A stretch of DNA of 13,037 nucleotides from JBFKQC01 sp041627895 (GCA_041627895.1 JBFKQC010000091.1:1-13037), one strand, 5' to 3'. Numbered from the stretch's first letter, positions 6,383-12,487 are shown. The notes: a model not told the origin generated them from the sequence alone. Numbers and translations are program-made.

Positions 6383-6521
6383 CCGCGCCATCGCCGACCC
6401 GCGGGGTGGCGAGGCGACGTCCGTTCGGTGCGCTTGATCTCGCGGTTCCCGCGTCACTTCGGACCGAAGCGCTGACCTCACCCGATCGCCACCCCACCGG
6501 GGCGGGTCGGCGATGGCGCGG
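6383..6521. repeat. Large imperfect inverted repeat between the direct repeats
   Basis: Left arm 6383-6412 (30 nt) and right arm 6486-6521 (36 nt) are complementary. Twenty consecutive bases (6383-6402 against 6502-6521) and a further ten (6403-6412 against 6486-6495) match perfectly, interrupted only by a 6-nt insertion (6496-6501) in the right arm. The loop is 73 nt. Such arms would form a long hairpin in RNA or a cruciform in DNA and look like a small non-autonomous or REP-like element. Confidence 0.85.
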
Positions 6522-6580
6522 CGGCCTGCGGCCTTGTTCCGCGCCGGGCAGACAGCTCGAGCCGCAGGAAGCGGCCGAGG

Positions 6581-6624
6581 CTGCCGTTCCAGCGCGGGAT
6601 CACCGCCTGCGGTGTCGGGGCGGG
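6581..6624. repeat. Direct repeat copy 2 (44 nt)
   Basis: This copy starts exactly 280 nt after copy 1, with three substitutions at positions 5, 10 and 35 of the unit. The internal caccgc-ct-gcggtg hairpin (6601-6614) is conserved exactly. Four T residues follow at 6625-6628, giving it a terminator-like look in the plus direction. Confidence 0.85.
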
Positions 6625-6768
6625 TTTTGGCCCGGAACTGCCGTTGCCCGCCAGCGCCACCCCGCGCGAACAGCGGCCGAAGGCGGCCGCGCGAGCACCC
6701 GGCCGCACTTGCCCTCACGGCGCGATCCGCCCAAGCTGGCGCAGGCCCCGCCGACACAGGAGACCGCC

Positions 6769-7170
6769 ATGGACCACCACCGCGCAGGATCGCGCCCCTC
6801 GCGCCCCGGCCCGGCCGAATATTTCACCGGCCGCGTCCGCATGGACCCGCTGCACGAGGCGCCGGACCCGGCCCGCGTCCGCGCCGTGGCGGTCACGTTC
6901 GAGCCCGGCGCCCGCACCGCCTGGCACACGCACCCCCTGGGCCAGACGCTGATCGTCACCGCGGGCCGCGGGCTGGCGCAGGCCGAGGGCGGCAGGGTCC
7001 GCGAGATCCTGCCGGGCGACGTGATCTGGTTCGCGCCGGGCGAACGGCACTGGCACGGCGCCGCGCCCGAGACGGGCATGACCCATATCGCCGTGCAGGA
7101 GGCGCTCGACGGCGTCTCGGTCGCCTGGGAAGACCACGTCACCGACGCCGAATATGCCGGCGGGTCCTGA
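6769..7170 (+). CDS. Cupin protein resembling manganese-dependent (R)-hydroxynitrile lyases
   Basis: This encodes a 133-residue single-domain cupin, presumably cytosolic. The first cupin motif, GARTAWHTHPLGQTLIVTAG (47-66), supplies His53, His55 and Gln59. The second, PGDVIWFAPGERHWHG (82-97), supplies His94. A His-His-Gln-His set with this spacing is the metal site I recall for bacterial cupin hydroxynitrile lyases, which also have an active-site His in the THIAVQEA segment (His106 and Gln110 here). Homologues include many proteins with no tested activity, so hydroxynitrile lysis is a possible rather than demonstrated role, and the true substrate may be unrelated. The ATG at 6769 follows an aggaga ribosome-binding site. 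The gene stands alone behind the repeat region, and an intergenic region of more than 300 nt follows it. Confidence 0.85.
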   Translation: MDHHRAGSRPSRPGPAEYFTGRVRMDPLHEAPDPARVRAVAVTFEPGARTAWHTHPLGQTLIVTAGRGLAQAEGGRVREILPGDVIWFAPGERHWHGAAPETGMTHIAVQEALDGVSVAWEDHVTDAEYAGGS

Positions 7171-7188
7171 GCCGCACCGTATGCTCGG

Positions 7189-7204
7189 TTAACGCACCGC
7201 TAAC
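7189..7204 (+). promoter_or_regulatory. CtrA-like binding site (TTAA-N7-CTAAC)
   Basis: The sequence ttaa-cgcaccg-ctaac agrees with the CtrA consensus TTAA-N7-TTAAC at eight of nine defined positions. The tandem taacgc units are 11 nt apart, one helical turn. A -10-like tagaac (7215-7220) follows 10 nt later, so the box would overlap the -35 region, as in CtrA-activated promoters. In Rhodobacterales CtrA governs motility and gene-transfer-agent genes. Confidence 0.4.
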
Positions 7205-7442
7205 GCGCCCGCGGTAGAACCCGCCGCGAAGCTTCCGCGCCCGGGGTAGCGCCCGGCGCGTCAACGACACTCCGCTCCGCAGGTGCCCCGACGACGGGTG
7301 CCGGGACGGTTTCGGATCAGAACGGCGCGCGGGTGACAGACGCGGGCCGGGAACCGATGGATATGTCGACCGGCGGCGCCGCCTTTCACCGCAACGCCCC
7401 GCGACCCCGACCGAAAGAGATGCCCTGCCCCACCCGCCGAGG

Positions 7443-7471
7443 TTGATCGCCGCGGGCCGGTCTGCTTTGCT
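7443..7471 (+). promoter_or_regulatory. Possible promoter of the DUF2235 gene
   Basis: Here ttgatc (7443-7448) and tttgct (7466-7471) are spaced by 17 nt. Transcription from it would start near 7478, before the ATG at 7513. Confidence 0.3.
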
Positions 7472-7512
7472 TCGGCAAGGATATGTCCCAACGACGGATC
7501 GAGGGCGCCGCC

Positions 7513-8892
7513 ATGCAGAGGATCGCAATATTCTTCGACGGCACCGGCAACGAGATCGGCGACGGCGAAACCAATGTCCTGCGGCTTTACAAGGCGCTGG
7601 TGAAAGACCACGACCAGCTTGCGCACTACATCCTCGGCGTCGGCACCGACGACGGGCAGACCGTGGTCATGCGCCCCTTGCAAAAGCTGATGCACGTGCT
7701 CGGCCTCGCCTTCGGCTGGGGGCTCGAGGACGACGTGCTCGGGGCCTACCGCTATCTCTGCCGCAAATACCGCAGCGCCGGGATGCGCGCCGCCGAATTC
7801 GAGGCCGCGAACCCGGGCAAGTCGCCCGACCACCCGTTCGACGACGACCGGATCTATATCTTCGGCTTCTCCCGCGGCGCCTATGCGGCCCGCGTGCTGG
7901 CCGGGTTCATCCACAATTTCGGGCTGGTGGCGCCGGACGACCTGCACCTGATCGTGCCGGTCTTCCGCGCCTACCGCCGGATTGCCGAGTGGGAAAAGGG
8001 CGTCACCGACGACGCCCGGTTCAAGGCGCTCCGCCAGTTCGGCAAGGTGCTGAACCCGGTCCAGCCGCCGATCCGGGCGCTTTGCCTGTTCGACACCGTG
8101 ACCTCGATGATCCGCCTCGGCTGGCCGCTGCACAACCTCAAGAAGCATCAAAGCCTGTTCGAGCTCGGCACCCACGCCAATGTCTGCCAGAACGGATCGG
8201 TGCGGATCGTGCTGCACGCGCTGGCGATCGACGAGCGGCGCACGTTCTTCCGCGCCCTGCCGTGGGAGACCGGCCGGACCTACTACGGCAACCGGTTCAA
8301 GCGCGACGGCACCGCGCGCAGGCAATACGTCGCCCAGCGCTGGTTCCCGGGATTTCACAGCGATATCGGCGGCAGCCCGCGCGAGGACCGGGCGGGCATC
8401 GGCAAGATCACGGCGCTCTGGATGCTCGACGCCCTGGCCGATGCCGAGGCGCAGGCCGACGACGAGGACCGGGACGTCGCCCGGGCGCAGGGCGCCCCGC
8501 GCCCGGCGCGGCACCGCCCGGGGCTGGCGCTCTGGCCCGGGCATCTCGAGGTCCACATCCGGGGCGGGGTCCACGAAGGCTATGGCAGCACCAATCCGGG
8601 CGGCTACGAGTACTCGAAGCCGGACCCGCTGGCACCCTTGCACGATTCGGTCTTCGGCAGCGGCTGGATACCGCGCGCCTCGTGGCTGTGGCTGCCGCTG
8701 GAGGTGCTGATCAAGTCGGTCACCCGGCGCGAGCCCGGCCCGCCCGAGTGGTTCCGGCGCGGGTTGCTCTACTACCTGCCGCTTCTCGAGCCGCGGACGA
8801 TCCCGCCGGGCCACGAGGTCGACGGCAGCGCGTTCCAGCGCCGCGAGGCGACCGGCTACGACCCCGAGAACCTGCGCGGCCGGACCGGGTGA
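7513..8892 (+). CDS. DUF2235 alpha/beta-hydrolase (Tle1-like phospholipase family)
   Basis: This 459-residue protein has the hallmark blocks of DUF2235: IAIFFDGTGNE (4-14); the nucleophile elbow GFSRGAYAAR (118-127) with Ser120; CLFDTVTS (191-198) with Asp194; and WFPGFHSDIGG (277-287) with His282. These give a complete Ser/Asp/His catalytic set. The family includes Tle1-type type VI secretion phospholipases, but stand-alone cytoplasmic members are common. Here no signal peptide, VgrG, adaptor or immunity gene is nearby, so an effector role is not supported. The C-terminal third has an Asp/Arg-rich linker (about 311-340) and no recognised domain. The ATG at 7513 is preferred to one at 7483 because gaggg stands about 8 nt before it and the family N-terminus begins at once; the earlier ATG has its purine stretch only 1 nt away. 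Its stop is 4 nt from the stop of the convergent GST gene. Confidence 0.87.
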   Translation: MQRIAIFFDGTGNEIGDGETNVLRLYKALVKDHDQLAHYILGVGTDDGQTVVMRPLQKLMHVLGLAFGWGLEDDVLGAYRYLCRKYRSAGMRAAEFEAANPGKSPDHPFDDDRIYIFGFSRGAYAARVLAGFIHNFGLVAPDDLHLIVPVFRAYRRIAEWEKGVTDDARFKALRQFGKVLNPVQPPIRALCLFDTVTSMIRLGWPLHNLKKHQSLFELGTHANVCQNGSVRIVLHALAIDERRTFFRALPWETGRTYYGNRFKRDGTARRQYVAQRWFPGFHSDIGGSPREDRAGIGKITALWMLDALADAEAQADDEDRDVARAQGAPRPARHRPGLALWPGHLEVHIRGGVHEGYGSTNPGGYEYSKPDPLAPLHDSVFGSGWIPRASWLWLPLEVLIKSVTRREPGPPEWFRRGLLYYLPLLEPRTIPPGHEVDGSAFQRREATGYDPENLRGRTG

Positions 8893-8896
8893 CGGC

Positions 8897-9535
8897 TCAG
8901 GGCATCGGCACGTCGGTGACGTATTTCGGCACCTGATAGCCCCTCTGCACCGCCGGGCGCCCGGCGATCCGGACATACCAGTCGCACAGGTTGGGGTAAT
9001 CGCCGAGGTCGATCCGTTGCCACTCGAACCGGGAAATCCAGGGCCAGCACGCCATGTCGGCGACCGTGTAGTCGCCGCGCCCCTCGCCGGCGATGAAGTC
9101 GCGCCCCTCCAGCCGGGCGTTCAGCACGCGATAGAGCCTGTGCGCCTCCCTGGAGAACCGTTCCTCGGCATAGGGCGCCTTGCCGGGGTTGTGCTTCACG
9201 AAATGGTGCACCTGGCCCAGTATCGGACCCAGCCCGCCCATCTGCCACATCAGCCATTCGAGGCAGCGCCAGTATTCCGGGCCTTCCGGCAGAAAGCGGC
9301 CGTGCTTGTCCGCGAGGTAAAGCATGATCGCGCCCGATTCCATCAGCGAAAGCCCGGTGTCGCGGTCGACGATGGCGGGAATCTTGTTGTTCGGCGACAG
9401 TTTCAGAAATTCCGGCGCGTGCTGGTCGCCCCTGTCGATGTCGATGGCGTGGACCTCGTAGGGCACACCCAGCTCTTCCAGCATGATGGACACTTTGCGC
9501 CCGTTGGGCGTGGTCCAGGTGTAAAGGTCGATCAC
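8897..9535 (-). CDS. yfcG: YfcG-like (nu-class) glutathione S-transferase
   Basis: This encodes a 212-residue cytosolic glutathione transferase strongly resembling E. coli YfcG along its whole length. The thioredoxin-fold half (about 1-80) has TPNGRKV (9-15), the cis-Pro region SPNNKIPAIVD (47-57) and the glutathione-contacting ESG (66-68). The helical half has WQMGGLGPILGQVHHF, ERF..E..RLYRVLN and DYTVADMACWPW. Nu-class enzymes bind two glutathiones and show disulfide-bond reductase activity with little classical transferase activity. Translation begins at a GTG (9533-9535), chosen because it aligns with the MIDLY start of YfcG and follows a gggggc stretch; no in-frame ATG is closer. It lies 92 nt downstream of the SDR gene on the same strand, so a two-gene unit is plausible. 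Confidence 0.9.
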   Translation of the reverse strand: MIDLYTWTTPNGRKVSIMLEELGVPYEVHAIDIDRGDQHAPEFLKLSPNNKIPAIVDRDTGLSLMESGAIMLYLADKHGRFLPEGPEYWRCLEWLMWQMGGLGPILGQVHHFVKHNPGKAPYAEERFSREAHRLYRVLNARLEGRDFIAGEGRGDYTVADMACWPWISRFEWQRIDLGDYPNLCDWYVRIAGRPAVQRGYQVPKYVTDVPMP

Positions 9536-9627
9536 GTTGGCCCCCGTCGCTTGCCTGGCCCATGCCCTGCCGCAGCCGGGCCGGGATGTCCATGGGCGCG
9601 GTCGTCGCGGGCGCCGCGCCGCCCGGC

Positions 9628-10407
9628 TCAGATCGTGGCGTTCACGTTGCCGCCGTCCAGCAGGATGTTCTGGCCGACGATGAAGCCGGCGAACTGCGAG
9701 CAGAGAAAGGCGCAGGTGGCGCCGAATTCCTCGACCGTGCCGTAGCGCCCGGCGGGGATCTCGGCCCAGACCTGTTTTGTCGCCTCCTCGCGGCTGATGC
9801 CCTGGTTCTTGGCGATCATCTCGTCGATCGCCAGGCGCCGCGCGGTGTCGTGGCTGCCGGGCAGCAGGTTGTTGATCGTCACGCCCTTGGCCGCGACCTG
9901 CCGCGAGGTGCCGGCGACGAAGCCGGTCAGCCCCGCCCGCGCCGCGTTCGACAGCCCCAGCACCGGGATCGGCGCCTTCACCGATTGCGAGGTGATGTTC
10001 ACCACCCGGCCCCAGCCGCGCTGCATCATCCCCGGCACCGCCGCCTGCATCAGCGCGATCGGCGTCAGCATGTTGCCCTCGAGCGCCGTCACGAAATCCT
10101 CGCGGTCCCAGTCGGTCCACATCCCCGGCGGCGGGCCGCCCGCGTTGGTCACAAGGATGTCGATCTCGCCGGCCGCATCCAGCACGCGCGCCCGGCCGGA
10201 CGCGTCGGTGATGTCGGCCGCCACCGCCGTGACCGCCACGCCGAACTCGGCGCGGATCGCCTCGGCGGCGTCGTCCAGCGCCCCGGCGCCGCGGGCGTTC
10301 ATCACCAGATCGACGCCCGCCCCGGCCAGCGCCCGCGCACATCCCAGCCCCAGCCCCTTGGACGAGGCGCAGACCAGCGCGCGCCTTCCCTCGATGCCCA
10401 GATCCAT
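9628..10407 (-). CDS. SDR-family protein lacking the YxxxK catalytic pair
   Basis: This is a 259-residue Rossmann-fold protein of the short-chain dehydrogenase/reductase superfamily, resembling 3-oxoacyl-ACP reductases. The dinucleotide-binding loop ASSKGLGLG (14-22), VAADITD (62-68) and NAGG (88-91) are present, and NITS places a Ser at residue 140. By spacing, the usual YxxxK should fall at 153-157, where the sequence is SNAAR: Ser153 replaces Tyr and Arg157 replaces Lys. The C-terminal LLDGGNVNATI ending is typical of the family. A subfamily with such an LSN..R segment exists, and its activity is uncertain. The start at 10407 is supported by the ggggagg ribosome-binding site 7-8 nt upstream. 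GST follows it, 92 nt downstream on the same strand. Confidence 0.88.
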   Translation of the reverse strand: MDLGIEGRRALVCASSKGLGLGCARALAGAGVDLVMNARGAGALDDAAEAIRAEFGVAVTAVAADITDASGRARVLDAAGEIDILVTNAGGPPPGMWTDWDREDFVTALEGNMLTPIALMQAAVPGMMQRGWGRVVNITSQSVKAPIPVLGLSNAARAGLTGFVAGTSRQVAAKGVTINNLLPGSHDTARRLAIDEMIAKNQGISREEATKQVWAEIPAGRYGTVEEFGATCAFLCSQFAGFIVGQNILLDGGNVNATI

Positions 10408-10451
10408 TGTTGCGCCTCCCCTGTCCTCAATCGGTCCCGCCCGGCATAAAG

Positions 10452-10493
10452 CAAGATGACCCGCGCTGGAACCGCTTGGCGAGGGTCATCCTG
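10452..10493. promoter_or_regulatory. Inverted repeat upstream of the SDR gene, candidate operator
   Basis: Left arm caagatgaccc (10452-10462) and right arm gggtcatcctg (10483-10493) are complementary at 10 of 11 positions across a 20-nt spacer. The near edge is 45 nt upstream of the SDR start, where a repressor or activator site would sit. The gene it controls, if any, is inferred from distance only. Confidence 0.45.
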
Positions 10494-10604
10494 ACCTAGC
10501 ACCGTCGCGGGCCGGGCGAAACGGCTCGAATCGCGCGCCGCCGCCCCGCCGGGCGTTCGGCGAGGGGCGCCAATCCGCCGATGCGGCGGGAAATGTGGCG
10601 GCAT

Positions 10605-10640
10605 ACGAAACAAATTCGTGCATCAATTAACGAAAATTGA
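10605..10640. promoter_or_regulatory. Two adjacent AT-rich palindromes upstream of the Hint gene
   Basis: The first is acgaa-acaaa-ttcgt (10605-10619). The second is tcaatt-aacgaa-aattga (10623-10640). Both are perfect and separated by 3 nt, and they end 8 nt before the putative -35 at 10649. Their position suggests a tandem binding site for a transcription factor acting on the Hint promoter. Confidence 0.4.
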
Positions 10641-10648
10641 GCCGATCG

Positions 10649-10678
10649 TTGACGCAGCGGGGGCTGCGGGCGTAGCGT
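10649..10678 (+). promoter_or_regulatory. Probable sigma-70-type promoter of the Hint gene
   Basis: Here ttgacg (10649-10654) matches the -35 consensus at five of six positions. After an 18-nt spacer, tagcgt (10673-10678) is a partial -10. The start near 10685 would leave a leader of about 90 nt before the preferred ATG at 10776. Confidence 0.45.
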
Positions 10679-10775
10679 CGGTTTCACTATGGCGGGTGGG
10701 GTGCGCGCCGGATGGTCCATGGGGTGGGCCGCTGATCGCGTAGCCGAAACCAGTAACATAGTAGGCTGCCGAGCA

Positions 10776-11804
10776 ATGAGTGTTCTTGGGTTCAACGACA
10801 GCGCCGCAGCGCATGGGCTGCGCGTTTACCGCGCAACCGATTTCCGTGTCACCAACGGGGCGAATCTGGGCGATCCGATTGCGGAGGCGTCCGAGGTGAT
10901 GCTGGACGACGTCTACAACCTGATGCCCGAGGCGCGGCGCTGGCGGCTGTCGCTGGCCACGGCCGAGGGGCTGAAGCACATGACGGTGGCCGAGGGCTCG
11001 CAGCTCGGCACCGTCGACGGCGAGGTGCATCTCGACGCGTCGGTGACGCTCATGGCGCCGGACGGCTCGATCGTCGAGGCGCTGGTGCTGGTCGAACTCG
11101 AGCGCGGCACCGAGCTGATCTCGGCGACCTACCTGCTGCCGCTGGCCGACCTGCGCGCGCGGACCGATTACGCGCTGGTCGAGGTCGGCACCGGGGACGC
11201 GCGCGCGCGGTTCGCCGCGCTGGCCTGCGTCAGCTTCATGCGCGGCACGCATATCACGCTGGCCACGGGCGAACAGCGCCCGATCGAGGACCTCGAGGTC
11301 GGCGACCGGGTGCTGACCCGCGACAACGGCGTGCAGCCGGTGCGCTGGATCGGGCACCAGACGGTGCGCGCCACGGGCGCCTTCGCGCCGGTGATCATCT
11401 CCCCGGGCGCGATGAACAATGCCGGCGAGTTGCGGCTTAGCCCGAACCAGCGGCTGTTCGTCTACCAGCGCGAGGACAAGATCGGCGCCGGCCGGCACGA
11501 GGTGATGGTGCGCGCCGAGTTGCTGGTGAACGGCGACACGGTGGTGCGCGGCGACGGCGGCTATGTCGACTATTACCAGATTCTGTTCGACACCCACGAG
11601 TTCATCTTCGCCGAGGGCATCGCCACCGAAAGCCTGACCATCGACGACCGGACCAGCCCGGCCCTGCCGCGCGACGTGCAGACCAGGCTGGGCCTCAGCC
11701 CGGCCCCGGCCCCGGGGATGCGGCCCGACCCGGTGGACCTGGACGAGACCATGCTGGACGCCGCCATCGCGGCCGACATCCTGCGCGTCGCCAGCCGGCT
11801 CTGA
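10776..11804 (+). CDS. Hint-domain protein (Rhodobacteraceae type) with altered catalytic positions
   Basis: This 342-residue protein has a unique N-terminal region (about 1-148) and a Hint (hedgehog/intein) domain of the Hint_2 type (about 149-290). The domain shows FMRGTHI (154-160), the block GEQRPIEDLEVGDRVLTRDNGVQPVRWIG (165-193), LSPNQRLFVYQR (221-232) and FDTHEFIFAEGIATES (271-286). In self-cleaving Hint domains the first residue is Cys before F..GT and the second block carries TxxH. Here the residue before Phe154 is Ser153, with Cys151 two residues earlier, and the block-B His is replaced by Gln225, so self-cleavage is doubtful. No signal peptide is visible. The start at 10776 is chosen because the family N-terminus begins at about this point; an in-frame ATG at 10689 would add 29 atypical residues, and neither has a strong ribosome-binding site. 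Confidence 0.85.
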   Translation: MSVLGFNDSAAAHGLRVYRATDFRVTNGANLGDPIAEASEVMLDDVYNLMPEARRWRLSLATAEGLKHMTVAEGSQLGTVDGEVHLDASVTLMAPDGSIVEALVLVELERGTELISATYLLPLADLRARTDYALVEVGTGDARARFAALACVSFMRGTHITLATGEQRPIEDLEVGDRVLTRDNGVQPVRWIGHQTVRATGAFAPVIISPGAMNNAGELRLSPNQRLFVYQREDKIGAGRHEVMVRAELLVNGDTVVRGDGGYVDYYQILFDTHEFIFAEGIATESLTIDDRTSPALPRDVQTRLGLSPAPAPGMRPDPVDLDETMLDAAIAADILRVASRL

Positions 11805-11825
11805 CCGCCGCCGCGCCCCGGCCTG

Positions 11826-11850
11826 TCGCCCGCCCCTGGGGGGGTGGCGA
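11826..11850 (+). terminator. Possible terminator of the Hint gene
   Basis: An outer stem tcgcc (11826-11830)/ggcga (11846-11850) and an inner cccc/gggg pairing form a GC-rich hairpin 21 nt after the stop codon. The nearest T-rich sequence (cccccttttcccc) is 30 nt further on, so the structure is not a classical intrinsic terminator. The segment resembles part of the repeat at 6383-6521. The rest of this 275-nt gap to 12079 contains only the promoter noted at 12021-12049. Confidence 0.35.
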
Positions 11851-12020
11851 TCCGGCCGGCTGTTCGGCGCGCTTTACCCCCTTTTCCCCGGACCCACCCG
11901 GACAGGCGCGCCGTTGTCCCGGCCCGGGGAACGCCGACGTTCCGAAGATCGCCGAATGCCCCGGATTTCCGGCAAGCCCGATCAGGTTCCGGCGCTCCCC
12001 CCGCCCGGAAGGCCCGGAAT

Positions 12021-12049
12021 TTGGCCATTGCGCCGAACCGGTGTAGCCT
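12021..12049 (+). promoter_or_regulatory. Probable promoter of the SnoaL-like gene
   Basis: Here ttggcc (12021-12026) and tagcct (12044-12049) are separated by exactly 17 nt. Initiation near 12056 would give a leader of about 24 nt containing the ribosome-binding sequence ggaga (12068-12072) before the ATG at 12080. Confidence 0.45.
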
Positions 12050-12079
12050 GAGGGCGCATTTCAAGCCGGAGACATTCAG

Positions 12080-12487
12080 ATGAACCGTAACGAAGCCCAG
12101 GCATTCCTCGCCCACTTCCACGAAACCCGAAAGCGGAACGACCCCGAGGCGACGCTCGCGCTGTTCCACGAGGACGCCACGTTCTCGATCGCCGGAGAAC
12201 CGCACGAGCGCTCGCTTGCCGTGCAGGTCGGCGGCCGCGAGCTGACACAGGTCGCGCAGGCGCTCGTGACGCAGTGGGAATGGCAGAACGTCGATTTCCG
12301 GACGATTCTGGCCGACGGCGACCTGATCGTCGTGCGCTACATCCTCACCGTCCGCCACGTTCCGACCGACCGGACCGTGACCTCTGATGTCGTGGATTTC
12401 ATTACCGTCACGGACGGCAAGGTCGCCGACATGCGCCAGTACATCGACACCGCATACCTTGGCGCGGTGGCCCGCGGCGAGGCCTGA
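12080..12487 (+). CDS. SnoaL-like / NTF2-fold protein, unknown substrate
   Basis: This is a 135-residue single-domain protein of the NTF2/SnoaL-like fold (ketosteroid-isomerase superfamily). Typical features are the N-terminal helix ending in ALFHEDATFSIAG (27-39), a second half with EWQNVDFRTILADGDLIVVRY, and the closing strands VDFITVTDGKVADMRQYID (105-123). Members range from isomerases and hydrolases to non-enzymatic ligand binders. The polar pocket residues visible here (for example Asp32, Asp106, Asp123) are not enough to predict a reaction. The ATG at 12080 follows a ggaga ribosome-binding site. It precedes prfC by 45 nt, but prfC appears to have its own promoter. Confidence 0.85.
   Translation: MNRNEAQAFLAHFHETRKRNDPEATLALFHEDATFSIAGEPHERSLAVQVGGRELTQVAQALVTQWEWQNVDFRTILADGDLIVVRYILTVRHVPTDRTVTSDVVDFITVTDGKVADMRQYIDTAYLGAVARGEA

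Larger units (their letters stand above)
6313..6768. other. 456-nt non-coding region built from repeats
   Basis: No convincing gene is present. The region contains the two 44-nt direct repeats, an imperfect inverted repeat between them, and two smaller hairpins in the loop of that inverted repeat (cgcgg/ccgcg at 6441-6453 and cttcgg/ccgaag at 6457-6469). Short open frames on the minus strand show the same residues twice (PQAVIPR), but only because they read the two copies of the repeat. The last 140 nt (6625-6768) should hold the cupin promoter. The best candidate -35 is ttgccc (6709-6714), but the -10 position 17 nt later is poor. Confidence 0.7.
7171..7512. other. 342-nt intergenic region between cupin and DUF2235 genes
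   Basis: No protein gene is evident. It contains a CtrA-like site (7189-7204), a GC-rich bulged hairpin at about 7237-7261 (cgcgc-c-cggg against cccg-gcgcg, with a 6-nt loop), a perfect 12-nt palindrome ggcggcgccgcc at 7372-7383 followed by ttt, and a possible promoter close to the next gene. The distance between the CtrA-like site and the next coding region would allow a small RNA ending at about 7386, but nothing in the sequence proves one. Confidence 0.5.
10408..10775. other. 368-nt divergent regulatory region between SDR and Hint genes
   Basis: No protein gene is seen. The left part holds an 11-bp inverted repeat (10452-10493). The right part, unusually AT-rich for this window, holds two adjacent palindromes (10605-10619 and 10623-10640) followed by a promoter-like sequence (10649-10678). 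The middle (about 10500-10600) is GC-rich and shows only short self-complementary stretches such as ccgcc/ggcgg at 10574-10588. Confidence 0.6.

Noticed and set aside
4941..6437. 498-codon plus-strand open frame over the activator's 3' end and the membrane protein
   Set aside because: It is Arg-rich antisense-like sequence overlapping two better genes in other frames and ends in the repeat region.
6374..6757. Short minus-strand frames with a shared PQAVIPR segment
   Set aside because: The shared peptide only reflects the two copies of the 44-nt DNA repeat read in two frames; one copy runs straight into a stop. No start signal or conserved fold is evident.
7443..8936. 497-codon plus-strand frame over the DUF2235 gene
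   Set aside because: It is a shifted frame of the DUF2235 gene; the catalytic motifs are all in the other frame.
8897..10342. 481-codon minus-strand open frame suggesting an SDR-GST fusion
   Set aside because: The GST frame stays open upstream through the SDR gene, but that part is in a different frame from the SDR protein and is low-complexity. The GST starts at the GTG at 9535.
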